Shown: positions 46,250-59,402, numbered from the stretch's first letter. The stretch: 64,000 nt of DNA from Ceratotherium simum simum (GCF_000283155.1 NW_004454267.1:3355054-3419053); one strand, 5' to 3'. The notes: generated by a model not told the origin, from the letters alone. Translations and numbers: made by a program.

Positions 46250-47925
46250 AGTGTCTGTGCTGGGCCAATATATACCATTTTGGGCTATTTTACTATTCTA
46301 TAGAAATGTCAAAAGAGAAAGTGTTAGGTGGTCTGGTTAGCCTCAAAGATTAGGGCATGGGGGCAGATGAATGAGATGTGTCCTTGCATTCCTCAGTAAA
46401 GTTTGCCTCAAGGAACAGGTAGGCAGGAGATTAAAGTCATTCATCACCTCCTGAGGTAAATTTCTTCGCTCCTAGCCAGAGGTGATTGAGTAATGCAAGA
46501 CTGAATGAAGTCTCATGGAAAGAATTGGAAATTGTAAAACAAGTCATAAACAAGGTTTCGACCACGTCAGGATGATGCAGGTAGTGAGGTCAAATGTGTA
46601 TTTGTCTTTTTATTTTTCTTTTGGGCATATGGAACTCGGGAGAGTAGTTGGGAAGAAGGGGTTTGTCTTGTGGAGTAATAGCCAGGCCTCTGAAAGCTTC
46701 CTCAAGGCCCTGATGGCTTTCATATTTGAGGGTCCTTAAAACAGCTATTTGAATTCTTTATTAGATAAATTGAAGATCTCATGTCTTTGGGTTTGGTTAC
46801 TGGAAGATTATTGTGATCCTTTGGTGGTGTCATGTTACCTTGATTTTTTCAAGTTGCTTCAAGTTTTGCATTGCTATGCTCACATTTGAAGTAGCAGTCT
46901 TGACTAACTGCCGTCTGGAGAGACGAGTTAGAGATTCTGAGGCTATCTCAGACCTTCTATAGGTGCTCCTGCCCCATACATTTTGCTGCCTCTTGTGCCA
47001 GAATTCTCAAGTTTGTATGCCTTCTCTGCATCCTGCAATGCACGAGGCTGAGTTCCAACAGCCTCTCTTTTGTTTTCCCAAAGGTGATGCTAAAGCTTTA
47101 GTACCTCCAAGTTTGTGGTCTCTCCCTGGCCTGCAGATTCACATCACCTTTCTGTACATGCTCACTAGCTGTCTACCAAAGCTTGCTGTCACTGCTGCCG
47201 TCAGGAGCATGCGCAGGGAGCTGGCCAGAGGGTGGAGGGGGGTATGTGGGTGAGGCACATGGAATGCTGGAGCTGCCTGTGGGCCAGCTGGCAGATAAGG
47301 CATTCCCAGCAGTGCATGGATGGGCTTCTTGATAGAGTCCGTGATTTGCAGTTAGTAGGATCCACATGCTTTTAAAGCCCTCTGAGAATCCTGTCTGCTA
47401 CTCTCCCAGCCTCTTCCCACCCTCCAGTCTTGTAGCTCACGCTTTAGTACCCTGGATGAGGTGAGAGAGAAATGAGCCCCTTTGGCAGCATTCCACATAA
47501 CTGGGGAAGTCAGGGGCCCACTCACCTGCTCTCCTTTTCCCTTGCAGAAGAAATTACAGGCCAAGAAGATATCTCTTGGCCCTAAGCTGGGCTGCCTCAG
47601 GGGAGGAGTAATGCAGGTGAAGTCAAGCTGTTGCTCTTCCCCACTTTAATGTGTCCAGACTTGTATTTTTCTTGCTCCAACAGTGTGCTGGAACTTCTCC
47701 TCTGGAAACTTGGACTTCCACAAAGGCTCTCTCATCCATGGTTGATTGTCTAACATGGTATTATCCAGGGGTTCCAAGACCATGGCAGAGAGAGGCTGGA
47801 GCCAGTTCATGGGCCACTGCAGCGTCCACAGCCGGGACCAAGGTCTGTCTGCCTATTACTTGATGCACAGGTGGGCAGAACTCCTCCTGGGTCCCTTAAC
47901 ATGTGGTGCTGGATCCCACAGCTCC
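46250..47925. other. Unassigned GC-richer stretch
   Basis: No reverse transcriptase, gag or host exon recognised. Several frames of 60-96 codons on both strands lack support. It may be degenerate retroelement interior next to the LTR. Confidence 0.35.
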
Positions 47926-47940
47926 CTCAGTGGCACTTTT

Positions 47941-48147
47941 TTTTTTAAATTTATTTATTTATTTATTTTTTTCCCCCAAAGCCCCAGTAGACAGTTGTAT
48001 GTCATAGTTGCACATCCTTCTAGTTGCTGTATGTGGGACTTGGCCTCAGCATGGCGGGAGAAGCGCTGGGTCTGTGCACGCCCGGGATCCGAACCCGGGC
48101 CGCCAGCATCAGAGCGCACGCACTTAACCGCTAAGCCACGGGGCCGG
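47941..48147 (-). mobile_element. ERE SINE
   Basis: ccctcagtggcactttt at 47924-47940 and from 48148, identical. Confidence 0.96.
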
Positions 48148-48239
48148 CCCCTCAGTGGCACTTTTGTCCATGAATAGAGGCCAAATTTTTGTTGTTGGAA
48201 GAGGGGAACAAAAATGAGGGACATCTATTGCCACCATGA

Positions 48240-48660
48240 TGCTGATGTCACTTACCCAATTTTAGCTATTTTTAAGTGTACAATTCAGTGGCATTAAATA
48301 TATACACACTGTTATGCAACCATCACCACTGTCCATCTCCAGAACTTTTTTGTCTTCCCAAACTGAAAGTCTATATTAAATAACTTTCCCATCATCCCCT
48401 CCCGCCAGCACCTGGTAACCACTATTCTACTTTCTATATCTATGAATTTGACTATTCTAGGTACCTCATATAAGAGGAATCATACAATATCTGTCCTTTT
48501 GTGTCTGGCTTATTTCAGTTAGCACTCATATTTTTCATGGTTCATCCATGTTGTAGCACATGTCAGATTTCACTCCTTTTTAAGACTAATAATATTCCAT
48601 TGTATGGATATCTCACATTTTACTTATCTTTTCATTCATTGATGGACATTTGGGCTGTTT
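48240..48660 (-). mobile_element. Old L1 3' fragment, antisense
   Basis: tttaagtgtacaattcagtg, then the antisense ORF2 end to ttgatggacatttgggctg. Confidence 0.65.
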
Positions 48661-48886
48661 CTGCCTTTTGCACATTCTAGTCCTATTCTTGATCCACAGT
48701 CCAAGAATCCTGCAGTTGGCTCCATAGTGCAAGTCCAAGTAATCCTTCCTGTGCGTATCATTTGAGTAAAGTACTAGCTGTCTAAAAATAAAAACAAATT
48801 CCAGCCTCCTCACAGTGGTGTTTAAGGACATGATAGCCAAATATTTCTAGCATCACATATAGAGTATCTACCATTTGGACATTTTT

Positions 48887-49116
48887 TGTGTGTGAGGAAG
48901 ATCAGCCCTGAGCTAACGTCTGTCACCAATCCTCCTCTTTTTGCTGAGGAAGACTGGCCCTGGGCTAACATCCGTGCCCATCTTCCTCTGCTTTATATGG
49001 TATGCCGCCACAGCATGGCTTGACAAGTGGTGTGTCAGCGTGTGCCCGGGATCCAAACCCCAGGCCGCGGCAGCAGAGCACCCGCGCTTAACTGCTACGC
49101 CACCGGGCTGGACCCG
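48887..49116 (-). mobile_element. ERE SINE
   Basis: catttggacatttt before and catttggactttt after. Confidence 0.94.
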
Positions 49117-49530
49117 CATTTGGACTTTTAAAATATACATGTTTTTATTTTTATTAGTGTCTGTTCATTTCTGTGTCACAAGCAGTTTCTCTATTATCTT
49201 TTTTCTCCTTTCCTTTAAGAAATTTAGTACTTAAAAAAATAATCTCTTTTTAAAGACTTCTTTTAGAAGTGGTACTTTCAAATAGAATATATTAAGTATC
49301 AATTTTTTACCTGTGCTCAGAATGTGCCCATTCACTCTACGGGGGCCCGGGTCCCATTTTGTGAGGTTTAATCAGGTGTTATTGTTCCTCAGAGATTTTG
49401 AAGAATGGAAGAAAAGGTGGCAAGCACTGAGAGCCATCAGGTAAAACAGGTTCTTCCATAACTGTTTACTTCAGTGCTGTCTAAAAAGTTTAGAACTCCT
49501 GAAAAAGATATTCTCGGGGGACACTGAATT

Positions 49531-49729
49531 TTTTTTTTTTTTTTTTTTGGTGAGGAAGTTTGGCCCTGAGCTAACATCTGTGCTGTCTTCCTCTATCTTG
49601 TATGTGGGACGCCGCCACAGCATGGCTTGACAAGCGCGCGTAGGTCCATGCCCAGGATCCGAACCTGCAAACCCTGGACCGCTGAAGTGAAGCGTGCGCA
49701 CTTAATCACCACACCACTGGGCCAGCCCC
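49531..49729 (-). mobile_element. ERE SINE, short form
   Basis: gacactgaatt at 49520-49530 and 49730-49740. Lacks the second 3' cassette. Confidence 0.95.
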
Positions 49730-49739
49730 GACACTGAAT

Positions 49740-50436
49740 TTTTTAAAATCAAATTTTAGCCCGAAGTCAGTTACTCAGAGGCCATTGGATATAAACAAAT
49801 GATAATTGCTTTAATTCGAGATTACCTTAAATTTTCAAAAGGTAGTAACAAGTGAACTGAATTTATTCAAAAAAGTATTGGAGAAATATATTTAAAATTA
49901 CAACTTGAAAACTCTTTTCCAGAAAGTTTACATGGAACAATTTCTAACGGTCCGTGTAGCCTTCACAATATTTTCAAAAGGCCAGTGAAATTGACCAGTC
50001 AAACCCAGACCTCTGCCAGCTGAGGAAGCAGGCCCCCTCCCCGGCTTCCAAGTTAGGGAGGGGAAACAGTGGAGGAGAGCATGGTCTTTGGGAGCACAGG
50101 CAGGCCCAATGAGATGGTGGGACCTGTTTCCCATCTTTTCAGCAAAGCATTACCACCTGTTTGTTCAAGAGACTTGACCAAGGGAATGTCAATTCTCACC
50201 AAATTAGCCAGTCTTTTTCCTTTGAATAATACAAAAACAAGAAATGAGGTTTTGTTGGGGGATGGGGATAAGTGTTATAGGAAATAATAATAAGAAAAGC
50301 CACTCTAGTGCTGTCTTTTCCTGGGGAACAGAATGGAAGTCCCTTCTCCTCTCAGAAGGGGAGTGTTTCTACCCAAGGAGAAGAATGGAAATTCCCTTTT
50401 CCTCACGTACTCTGCCTTCCAGAAACAATCACTGTT
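49740..50436. other. Intergenic, nothing assigned
   Basis: Contains an imperfect local duplication around 50320-50400 (gaatggaagtccct and gaatggaaattccct). No gene seen. Confidence 0.4.
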
Positions 50437-50465
50437 AAGAGCATAATAAATTTTTTTTAACTACT

Positions 50466-50764
50466 TTTTTTGTGTGTGTGTGTGAGGAAGATTAGCCCTG
50501 AGCTAACATCCATGCTAAGCCTCCTCTTTTTGCTGAGGAAGACCGGCTCTGAGCTAACATCTATTGCCAATCCTCCTCCTTTTTTTCCCCAAAGCCTCAG
50601 TAGATAGTTGTATGTCATAGCTGCACATCCTTCTAGTTGCTGTATGTGGGACGTGGCTTCAGCATGGCCAGAGAAGCGGTGCGTCAGTGCGCGCCCGGAA
50701 TCCGAACCTGGGCCACCAGTAGTGGAGTGCGCGCACTTAACTGCTAAGCCACGGGGCCGGCCCC
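50466..50764 (-). mobile_element. ERE SINE
   Basis: aagagcataataaatttt at 50437-50454 and aagaacataataaatttt at 50765-50782. Confidence 0.95.
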
Positions 50765-50799
50765 AAGAACATAATAAATTTTGTTTCAGTTCTTTTTTC

Positions 50800-51110
50800 A
50801 GTACATTTATACATATACTGACATATATAATTCATTTTTTAAAAACTGGGAGAATAAGTAAATGGGATCATACATAACTTTTTTTATTACTTGCATTTTA
50901 AATTTAACAATCTATCTTAGCGTTCTTTTCATGTTATTAAATATAGATTTACCTCATTATTTTAACAGTGCATGGCCATCCAGAGTTTAGATAGACCTTT
51001 ATTTAATCCTCCATTGTTAAAAATTTAGGTTGTTCCCAATTTTTCTCTTATAAACAATGCTGCCGTGTGCATCCTTTTACATATACTTTTGCACACTTAA
51101 GGGAGAATGG
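50800..51110 (-). mobile_element. Old L1 3' fragment, antisense
   Basis: catggccatccagagtttag and caatgctgccgtgtgcatcc resemble L1M tails. Boundaries uncertain. Confidence 0.5.
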
Positions 51111-52430
51111 TTTCAAAGGACAAATTCAAGGTTCAAGTACTCATTTGGTTGCAAAGGACGAAAATCCAAATCAAACTAGCATGAAGGAAAACCAAGGAAT
51201 ATGTTGGTTTATGAAGTTGGAAACGATCCTGGGGAAATACGTAGGACTGAAGGAAGAGCTGGAGGAGGCAGGGGCTCAGGCTCAGGGTGTGGGCTTGGCA
51301 CATAATGCAACCAGCCATCTCTCTCTCTCTGCTTGTCTTCATTCTGCACAAAGTCTTTCTGTATTTGGCAAGGAAAATGTTGACTTCCAAATCCAGATTG
51401 CTTTGTAAGAGCTCTTTTTGTGTTATTCATCTTACGGTTTCTATAACACACTCACACTCTCTGTCTCTCCCAGTCTACCTCTTACCTTTTAGCTTTATGT
51501 TTTATGTTTCTGTTGCATCAACTATATACACACATTTATTGTTCCTGGTCTGCCTGTTCTCTTTTAACTTCCTTTTCTCATTACATCCTTTATGTTTTCT
51601 GGGTTTTATGTATTGTTTGGAGCCATCATTCCCTACCCCGTACTTATAAATGCATTATCCTCTACAATGTCTTTTCAATTTTTTATACTTTTGATTTTTA
51701 GGATTAAGTCTAAATCCTAAAATTTTTAGGGTTAAATCTACTTAGAACTTATTTTCTGCATAATGTGAGGACAGGAACTAATTTTTTTCTCCCCAAATAT
51801 TTTCTTACTTTGGGTGTCCACAGAAGCAGACCCAAGGAGTCAAGTGCAAGTAGTTTATTTGGGAGATAAAAGGAAATACCATCATAAAAGACTAGGGAAA
51901 TGGGACAAGGAAGGGAAGGCAGACCATAAAGGACGTGTTATCGATCCCTTTGGGCAACTGCAGCTTAAAGCCACTGAGAATCAGTGCACGATGTATGCCA
52001 GCCTAGAGTCAAGGGAGCTAGGATATTGGTTTGCCAACTCATCAGTCATTAGTTGAAGGCTCTTCCTAAGAACATCAGTTCCCTGTGCAGATGACAAAGT
52101 GGCATCCAGAGACATGAGACAGCCCATAGACTAAGAAAGGCCTGTGCTTGCAACTGGATGTTGGCCCACTGAAATCATTAGAGTGAAGGAATATGGGCAA
52201 GGTACCCACAGTGCTGTACATCTTTCCAGTCATCCCAGGGGCATTTATTGGTTGGTTTGTTTTGTCACTTCTTATTTCAAATCAGACAGGTTCTGATCCG
52301 TCACTGCTCATATAGCACCTTTAGTCCTGGTGAAACTGGGTGAGAATTGCAGGTGATATATAGAATCAGGTTTAAGTTTCCTCACCCCCTCAAAAAAACC
52401 CAAACATTCCTACTGACATTTGGTTCTTGT
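51110..52430. other. Intergenic, unassigned
   Basis: 51820-52200 has repeat-like flavour (cacagaagcagacccaagga) but no family was fixed. Frames here lack splice support. Confidence 0.35.
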
Positions 52431-52431
52431 T

Positions 52432-52810
52432 ATGGACTGAATTGTGTCCTGCCAAAATTCATATGTTCAAGCCCTAACCCCCAAAGTGACTTTATTTGGA
52501 GATAGGGCCTATAAGGAGATAACAAAGGTTAAGTGAGGTCATAAGGGTGGGGCCTTAATCTGATACGGCTGATGTCTTTATAAGAAGGGGAAGAGACACC
52601 AGAAGGTTCTCCCTCCACACACACAGAGAAGAGGCCATGGCGAGAAGGTGGCCACCTGGAAGCTAGGAAGAGAATCTTCACCGGAAACCAAATCTGCCAG
52701 CACCTCAATATGAGATTTCTAGCCTCCAGAACTCTGAGAAAATAAATTTCTGTTGTTTAAGCCACTCTGTCTATGGTATTTTGTTATGGCAATCCATGCA
52801 GACAAATACA
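52432..52810 (+). mobile_element. MLT1-type MaLR LTR
   Basis: gttatggactgaattgtgtc, agggtggggccttaatctga, then gaaaataaatttctgttgtt (poly(A) signal) and aagccactctgtctatggta match the MLT1A-like consensus I know. Confidence 0.85.
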
Positions 52811-53015
52811 GTCCTAGATAATTCTTTGTTGTGGGAGGGCTGTCCTTTGTACAGTAAGACATTTAGCAGTGTCTCTAGGCTCTACTCACCATTAGATGCC
52901 AGCAGATACCTCCCTCCCCAGTCCTCTGCCCGCCAGGTGTGACAACCAAAAATGACTCCAGATATTATCAGACATGCCTGAGAAGCAAGATCCCCAGCTG
53001 AGAAACACTGATGAA
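52811..53015. repeat. Third copy of the relic at 15,580
   Basis: caaccaaaaatgactccaga and gctgagaaacactgatg. Confidence 0.5.
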
Positions 53016-53019
53016 GAGT

Positions 53020-53630
53020 AATGGAAAGATGTCTATCTGGTGCTAAGTGTCCGGGCTCTGTTGCTTTCCTCTTCCTCAGGGGCAGTCTGTGAGAGAGGGG
53101 AAAATATCCTGTGGGAGAAAGAGACCAAGACCTTTGGTTTCAGCACACACCTGTGACATCGGGCAATATTAGAATCCTGAGAATAGACAAAAGACCTACT
53201 CGTCTTGCCCAAGTAGTTTCTGTTTAATAAACAGGGATTGTTGTACTGATTTTATTCATGTTTTCTGGGGCCCACGTAATTTGTGCTCTTTCTAAGTAGC
53301 AAAGGTTATAAAAGCTGGGTCTTCCTTGACTTTTAACTGATGAGTTGGCTAAAAGTTAAACGGAAATAGGAATTTTGCCCTTCTTTATTCTAGAGAGCAC
53401 TGACTCAAGGACTCAGGAAAGGTTTAGCAAACTGGCTCTGAAGAATTTCTTCTCTAAACCCACGCCTTCTGTTGGTTATCTTATTGTATCATTTACTAAT
53501 ATTTAGAGAGAACTTCGATTATTAAGATGAAGAATTTTCCCTCTGCCTACGTACAATATAAGAAAAGCTTTTCAAAAATGGAAATGAACTGAATAGAAGC
53601 AAAATCTTTGTTGCTATATCTTAAAAACTA
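53020..53630. other. Intergenic, nothing assigned
   Basis: No repeat or frame supported. Confidence 0.5.
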
Positions 53631-53633
53631 AAA

Positions 53634-53639
53634 TTTATT
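53634..53639 (-). terminator. Candidate poly(A) signal AATAAA
   Basis: TTTATT on the plus strand, about 180 bases 3' of the stop of the candidate membrane microprotein. Confidence 0.35.
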
Positions 53640-53816
53640 TTGGGTGTAAGAAGAGGAAATATGATACATTTGAGGCCTGACTCTGCACACAAAAATGGAT
53701 AAGAGGCTCATTCTGGCTCTTGCAGCCTAGATTAGGTTGGAGGTACATTCTGTATGTGGACACCATAATGCTTTGCTTGCCTTTGACTCATCTTCCCCAT
53801 TGTTGCACTATAATAT

Positions 53817-54038
53817 TCATATGTTGAGTATCAGTACCCAAAGAAGAACAAGTCCAAGGATGAAAGTTATCCAGTCTTCAGTTGACAAAGCCATTCCAAT
53901 AGTGTACAGCGAATATCCTAATGTAAAGAGAACGATGAATTCATGGTGCTGCATCAAGAAGTTCCCTGCATGCTGAATCTCTTGTAACATGGTGTTTAAA
54001 TTAGGAGCATGTGGGATCCCAGGCATGGTGGATTCTTG
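53817..54038 (-). CDS. Candidate terminal exon or 69-aa two-helix membrane microprotein
   Basis: Not recognised. An acceptor (cttcttcctgccaccag|CAAG) opens the frame QESTMPGIPHAPNLN. The ATG at 54026-54024 has A at -3. The frame has two hydrophobic helices, EFIVLFTLGYSLYTIGMAL and WITFILGLVLLWVLILNI, and stops three bases after the second, as in a tail-anchored or two-pass protein. AATAAA follows about 180 bases downstream (complement of 53634-53639). The phase matches the candidate exon at 59297-59402. It could be the 3' exon of a small membrane-protein gene, a microprotein using the internal ATG, or a chance frame. Confidence 0.4.
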   Translation of the reverse strand, partial: QESTMPGIPHAPNLNTMLQEIQHAGNFLMQHHEFIVLFTLGYSLYTIGMALSTEDWITFILGLVLLWVLILNI

Positions 54039-54039
54039 C

Positions 54040-55580
54040 TGGTGGCAGGAAGAAGAGAGAAAGAGTTACAAATACCATTCAAAGGCTGACTAAAGATCTT
54101 CTCATTTTGGAAGGACATTGTTTTTAATATAAAGTTCATTTGTACTCATAATGAGCATGACTGGTCAGACTAGCATTCTACCCTATCTAGTTTTCTGGGG
54201 ATAGTACAAAGATAATGTTCTAGGACAATCTAGAATATCTTTCATGAAAGATCCTCAAGAGAAGAGAATGCCTCACTTCAATTCTGTATGGCTTTAGACA
54301 ACTTCAGGAAGCAATCTGTCATGAATTTATTGAACAAATCCCAGTGAACTTTTGAAACTAGGATATACCCTATTCTCCTGAGGCACGCTAGGGAGTGCTT
54401 AAAGCAAGAGTAAGCTTTATATGTCTTTCTGGAACATTTTCACTCTATGGCAAGTCATTTTATACTTCACAAAAGTAAACATATGATCAATAGAAAGTAA
54501 AATCCATCTGAACTTAAGAATCAATAGTTTGAGCCACAATCATTGGATATCTAGATAGTGATCTGTAATTACTTCACTTGGGTGAAATGTCTATATGATT
54601 TGCCACTCTGAACTTGCTTGAAAAACAAGCATGTCTTAAGGTGTCAGTGTTAGAAGATATCAGCTGTTAATCTAGTAGGCTCCTGAGACAGCATAGGTAA
54701 TTGGTGACTTTGGAACAAGGTAAAGGCTCCTTGGGGTCTTACGTACGTACCAGGCCACGGAAATTTGACAGAACAGAGCAACCCCACTGCCTTGGGCAAG
54801 TTATCTCTCTAACCTCAGTTTCTTCATCAGTAGCAATACCCACCTCATTTGGCAGTTGGGAGGATTAAATTAGCAGGCTTAGTGGAGTGCCTGGCATAAC
54901 AGCTAATGTCTATTAAGTTGTTTCAGGCAATAGAGCCAGAATTCTCAATCATCTGAGTAGAGAAGTGAAATCTCTCCTCAACTACCATTTTTCTGAACAA
55001 GTCAGATTCTTCATTAAGGAACAGGTTTCCAAGGAAGGAGTTTGAGGCCTCATCGGATGACTTTTAGGTGAACTTATTCTAAAGCCAAAGTACATGCAAC
55101 TTCAGAAATGTAAGCAACTCAGAGGGCTAGTCTTTTAAATATCAAGCTTGGAACTTTTGAGATTTGATTTCTGACCCCCAAGTTACAGTTCTTCAAGCCC
55201 TGTAGTTCAGTGGAAAGATGTAGAAATGGAAATTCAAGGCTGTGTCTAGTAGATACCCCTTTTGTAGTGTGGGCTACCGAATGTTCTCGTTTATTTCAGT
55301 TTCCCCATGGAGATGATCAGAACACTCGTGTGCCCTCTCCCCTCCAAGACTTCTAGACTCTACAGTTATCCTTTAAAATTTGTCATTCACTGTTTTTTCC
55401 CCATTGAAGTCTCAGTACAGAGAAATGTCCTAAACAGACCATTTGATAAGCTTACAACCTAATGAGAAACTTATTTCATCAAGTTCTGCAGAATCATGCA
55501 TATCCAAGAAGTTTGCAGATGCCCTTTACACACTAGGATGCTTTTCACAGCATTTTATAAAGTCTAGGACAACTTCATAA
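54040..55580 (-). other. Intergenic, or intron of the candidate minus-strand gene
   Basis: MIR-like relic at about 54770-54920 (caagttatctctctaacctc). Otherwise unassigned. Confidence 0.4.
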
Positions 55581-56159
55581 TGCAGTCTAGAGTTTTGGAA
55601 GGCACATCAGATGAGGAATCAGGACAGAGCTTCAAAGTTTTCAAACACCTGGATACTGAGATACATATCAGGTATATTAGGCCCTGCCTTCAAACAGCTT
55701 AATCTGGTAGAGGACAACAGTTATATAATTAAATCTGTGCAATCAAGTTTTATTGGTATGACTGTAGACGTGGACACTGGTGACAATGTGAGAGAATGGA
55801 TAGAGAGATGCCAGGGAATAAACAGGAATGGCCTCCTAGTAACATATGGGCTTAGTCCTAAGACAGGACTGGTATATGCCAGGCCAAAGTGGGAGGCATA
55901 TTCCAGCTAGACAGACTAGTAGAGAGGAGCAGGGCAGCATGGAGTGGTGCAGGATCATATATGGGTAATGACAAGTAATTTAGCACGGCCACAGTGGGAG
56001 CTGGTTTCTCTGAAGACGGGAGAGGCCAGAAAGGAAGAAGTTGAAGAGGTAGGCAAGGCCCAGATTATATAGAACGTTATAACAAGTTTATGATTTGGGG
56101 TTTGACCTTGAGAGTAACAGAAAAAATCTTCAAGAGTTTTAAGTCAAAGAAATGTACAG

Positions 56160-56712
56160 TAAATTGTAAACTCAGCAGCCCTGGGCTGTCCAAACCCTAC
56201 ACACTCCAGAGGTCTTCAGGACTGGTCCTTGACCACTCTTCGTAGATAACTTTTGAGCCCTTGGAATATGCTGCCTGATAAGAGTATTTTTGTATACCTG
56301 GGCTTTGGGCCACACCATATAGTTATGCTAATAATGTGACTTATGGCGAATGTCTATTTTGCATGCTTAGGGGCTTTGGGCCACAATGTGCCCACATGCC
56401 TACATGATGGACCCCCAATAAGAACGCTGGACACCAAGGCCTGAGTGAGCCCCCCTGGTAGGGAAGACTTCACACATGTTGTGGAAGTGCTGGGAGAATT
56501 AAGTGCTGTCTGTGCGACTCCACTGGGAGAGGACAGTTGGAAGCCTGTTCCTGGTATATACTGGACTCTGCCTTATGTGCCTTTTCCTTTGCCGATTTTA
56601 ATCTGTAACCTTTCACTGTAATAAACTGTAGCCGTGAGTATAACAGCTTCTCTGAATTCTGTGAGTCCTTCTAGTGAATTATCAAACTGAAGATGGTCTT
56701 GAGGACCCCACA
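56160..56712 (+). mobile_element. Probable ERVL-type LTR
   Basis: 3' part reads cactgtaataaactgtagcc, gagtataacagcttctctga and a ggtcttgaggaccccaca end, the layout of old ERVL LTRs. Poly(A) signal AATAAA present. The 5' limit is uncertain. Confidence 0.6.
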
Positions 56713-56739
56713 TATAATAAAAAGTAACATTTACACTTA

Positions 56740-57260
56740 ACATTTAAGAATTAACACATTTGATCATGAGAATGATGGATTTGAGGCGGCTATTAGGGAA
56801 TCCAGAAAGGAGATGTAAGGGCCCCAACTAAGGCAGTATTAGTAGAGACTGAGAAAAGTCTTGATGAAGACAAATGAACAGGCCTTGATGACCAGTGGTA
56901 TGTGGGGAAGATTAGTGGGCAGGGGGTGTGGGAATTGGGGTTAGCTGGCTTGGGTGACTGGGCTTATAGTAGCTACATTTTCTAATGATGATACTGGATA
57001 CACAGGAAAGAACTGGTTCTAGGGTAAGGTGGATGAACTCAGTTGTAAACATGTCAGGAATTAAGTGCTTGTGCAAGATCTAGGTGGATAGGTCTAGTAA
57101 GAAAGCATCTCCAACCTGAGAGAGATATCAGGGTTGCCAGCATGCAGAAAGTAATTGAGACTATGGAATAGCAAGATGGTCTTGAAGGAATGTGCAGAGA
57201 GCGATGAGAAGAGAGTCAGGTACAGAACACTGTGGCACTGTCTAGTGTCTTCTGTAAGGC
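56740..57260. repeat. Old LINE relic (L2-like)
   Basis: gatgtaagggccccaactaa, aggtacagaacactgtggca. Low certainty. Confidence 0.35.
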
Positions 57261-57431
57261 AAGGGGCCATGCTGGCTATTTTCTACTAAATTTCTCCCAC
57301 CCGTGAAGAGTAGCTGTCTACCCTCTTCTTACTTCAGATCGTCTGGCTCTACTCCAAGAGAACAGAAATCTTGTCTATTGTTTTTTGCAGCTGTAGTGAC
57401 TGTCACATAGTAGCTACTCAAATAGTTTTTT

Positions 57432-57730
57432 GGTTTTTTTTTGTGAGGAAGATCAGCCCTGAGCTAACATCCATGCCAATCCTCCTCTTTTTGCTGAGGA
57501 AGACTGGCCCTGGGCTAACATCTATTGCCAATCCTCCTCCTTTTCCTCCCCAAAGCCCCAGTAGATAGTTGTATGTCACAGTTGCACATCCTTCTAGTTG
57601 CTGTATGTGGGACGCGTGCTCCGCCTCAGCATGGCCGGAGAAGCGGTGCGTCGGTGTGCGCCCGGGATCCGAACCCAGGCCGCCAGTAGCGGAGCGCGCG
57701 CACTTAACCACTAAGCCACGGGGCCGGCCC
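57432..57730 (-). mobile_element. ERE SINE
   Basis: ctcaaatagtttttt before and ctcaaatagttcttt after. Carries a small insertion (cgtgctc) in the middle. Confidence 0.95.
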
Positions 57731-57739
57731 CTCAAATAG

Positions 57740-58520
57740 TTCTTTAACCATGATTCTGAAACAAATTAAGAAAAGCTACTACAGGAAAGAACATAAACTG
57801 GTTTTTGGCTAGCAGAGTTGAAGTTGTACAATTAGATGAGAAAAATGTCACTCATTTAAGTTCTATGTACAAGTGTTGGCTGGAAGAAATTATAAAGGTT
57901 GAGAAGTTGGACATGGGAGGGCAGAAAGACATGCACAAACCAGAAGCAGCACTTAACTTCCAGACCCGGTCCATCTTTTGCAGTAGATGAGGAAGCTCTC
58001 AGTTACTAATGTAGCTATTGCCAGCACTTCAGATATTTCCTCAGTGGTGTTCCACAGAACACTCGTCCCCAGAGAGATGCTTCACAAATAGAAAGTTTCT
58101 CTCTCAAATGAGTTTGGGAAATGCTACACACTCTCTTGGAGTTTCATAGTGCACGGTCCTCTAAAGGCTCTGGGAAATTTTGCATTGAAAACCTTCACTT
58201 GTTAAACCCGGTGTTCCCCCCACATCAACTGGCCATTGAACCTCTTCCCACCAAAGACTTTTTAAAATCCTGCAGAACTCAGGCCCCTTGGAACACATCT
58301 CACCAAATACCAAGTTTGGATACTCCAAATGCCTTCCACAGGGCAGGCACCATTTTATAAGATCATTCTTTGACACCAAACATCTGAATAAAAAGCAGAG
58401 CTAGCTTTCCTATCTGGCGGACGCACCGATTCCTCTGGTCTAAATTAAGGAAAATATGGAAGATTTTATAATTCAGGTGTAAAACCGAGTTTGTAGTGAA
58501 AGAACTTTGGCATTCAGCAG
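57740..58520. other. Intergenic, nothing assigned
   Basis: 58020-58400 has a MER-like flavour (cagtggtgttccacagaaca). No supported gene. Confidence 0.4.
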
Positions 58521-58529
58521 ATCTGTGCT

Positions 58530-58760
58530 AGAGGACAGTGATGAAGAGCATGGGCCCTGGGGCTGCATGACCTGGGTTCAGGTCCCCCTCTGCCCCTTTC
58601 TAGCTACATGACCTTAGGCAAGTTGCTTAGTTATCTGCTCACATCTCTGCATCAGTAGAGGAGGGATGATAACAATAGTGCTCACCTCCTGAGGGTTGTT
58701 TTACCCAGCATATCATGAGTGCTCAACAAGCGTTGGCTATTTCTCTTAAATTACTGTGTA
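58530..58760 (+). repeat. MIR SINE relic
   Basis: gctgcatgacctgggttcag, tctagctacatgaccttagg and cacctcctgagggttgtttt: well-kept MIR core. Confidence 0.8.
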
Positions 58761-58818
58761 TTTCATAATCATTATTTGGTATGGCGTTCTAATGAAGTCA
58801 TTTCATTTTTTTAAATTA

Positions 58819-59052
58819 AAAATTTTTTTTTTTCTTTTTGTGAGGAAGATCAGCCCTGAGCTAACATCTGATGCCAATCCTCCTATTTTTTGCTGAGGAA
58901 GATTGGCCCTGAGCTAACATCTGTGCCCATCTTCCTCTACTTTATATGGGACACCGCCACGGCATGGCCTGACAAGCGGTGCGTGGGTGCGCGCCCGGGA
59001 TCCGAACCCAGCTGAGCGCAAGCACTTAACTGCTATGCCACGGCTCCGGCCC
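58819..59052 (-). mobile_element. ERE SINE
   Basis: taatgaagtcattt at 58790-58803 and taataaagtcattt at 59053-59066. Confidence 0.94.
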
Positions 59053-59296
59053 TAATAAAGTCATTTTAAAAGGTGAGGAGAGCTCTGGTCAATTAAAGTA
59101 TCTTAATTTAAAATGGTTTAGGAAATTACCAAACATTTTCTGAGAATAACAGGCATTACTCTACAGATTAAGCTGAGAAAGAGATAATAATGAAGGGAAG
59201 CTGCATTTTGAAGAATCCTGTGCAAACGTTCAGAAAAGAACATCCTTTCAAAAAAATGATATAGTAGTCATTTTTTAAAAAATCAAGTTTACTTAC

Positions 59297-59402
59297 CCGG
59301 TATACAAGGAGATTTTCAAGCAAAGATCGAGAAAGTTTCATGAACAAGTGTCCTTCAAAACAAAATCCCTCAAAATCACCAGAGAAAAATGGCACCCTTT
59401 CT
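59297..59402 (-). CDS. Candidate internal exon, phase-compatible with 53817-54038
   Basis: Open in one frame: ERVPFFSGDFEGFCFEGHLF, then a segment ending ENLLVYR. The donor TACCGG|GTAAGT is a consensus match, and splicing to 54038 keeps phase 0. The acceptor is ambiguous. Start 59402 (aacagaaag|AG) fits the upstream candidate exon, while the stronger site cctcctaacag| (start 59406) needs a different upstream phase. No family recognised. Confidence 0.33.

Noticed and set aside
53737..53976. 79-codon plus frame opposite the candidate microprotein
   Set aside because: Antisense shadow with no hydrophobic or splice signal.
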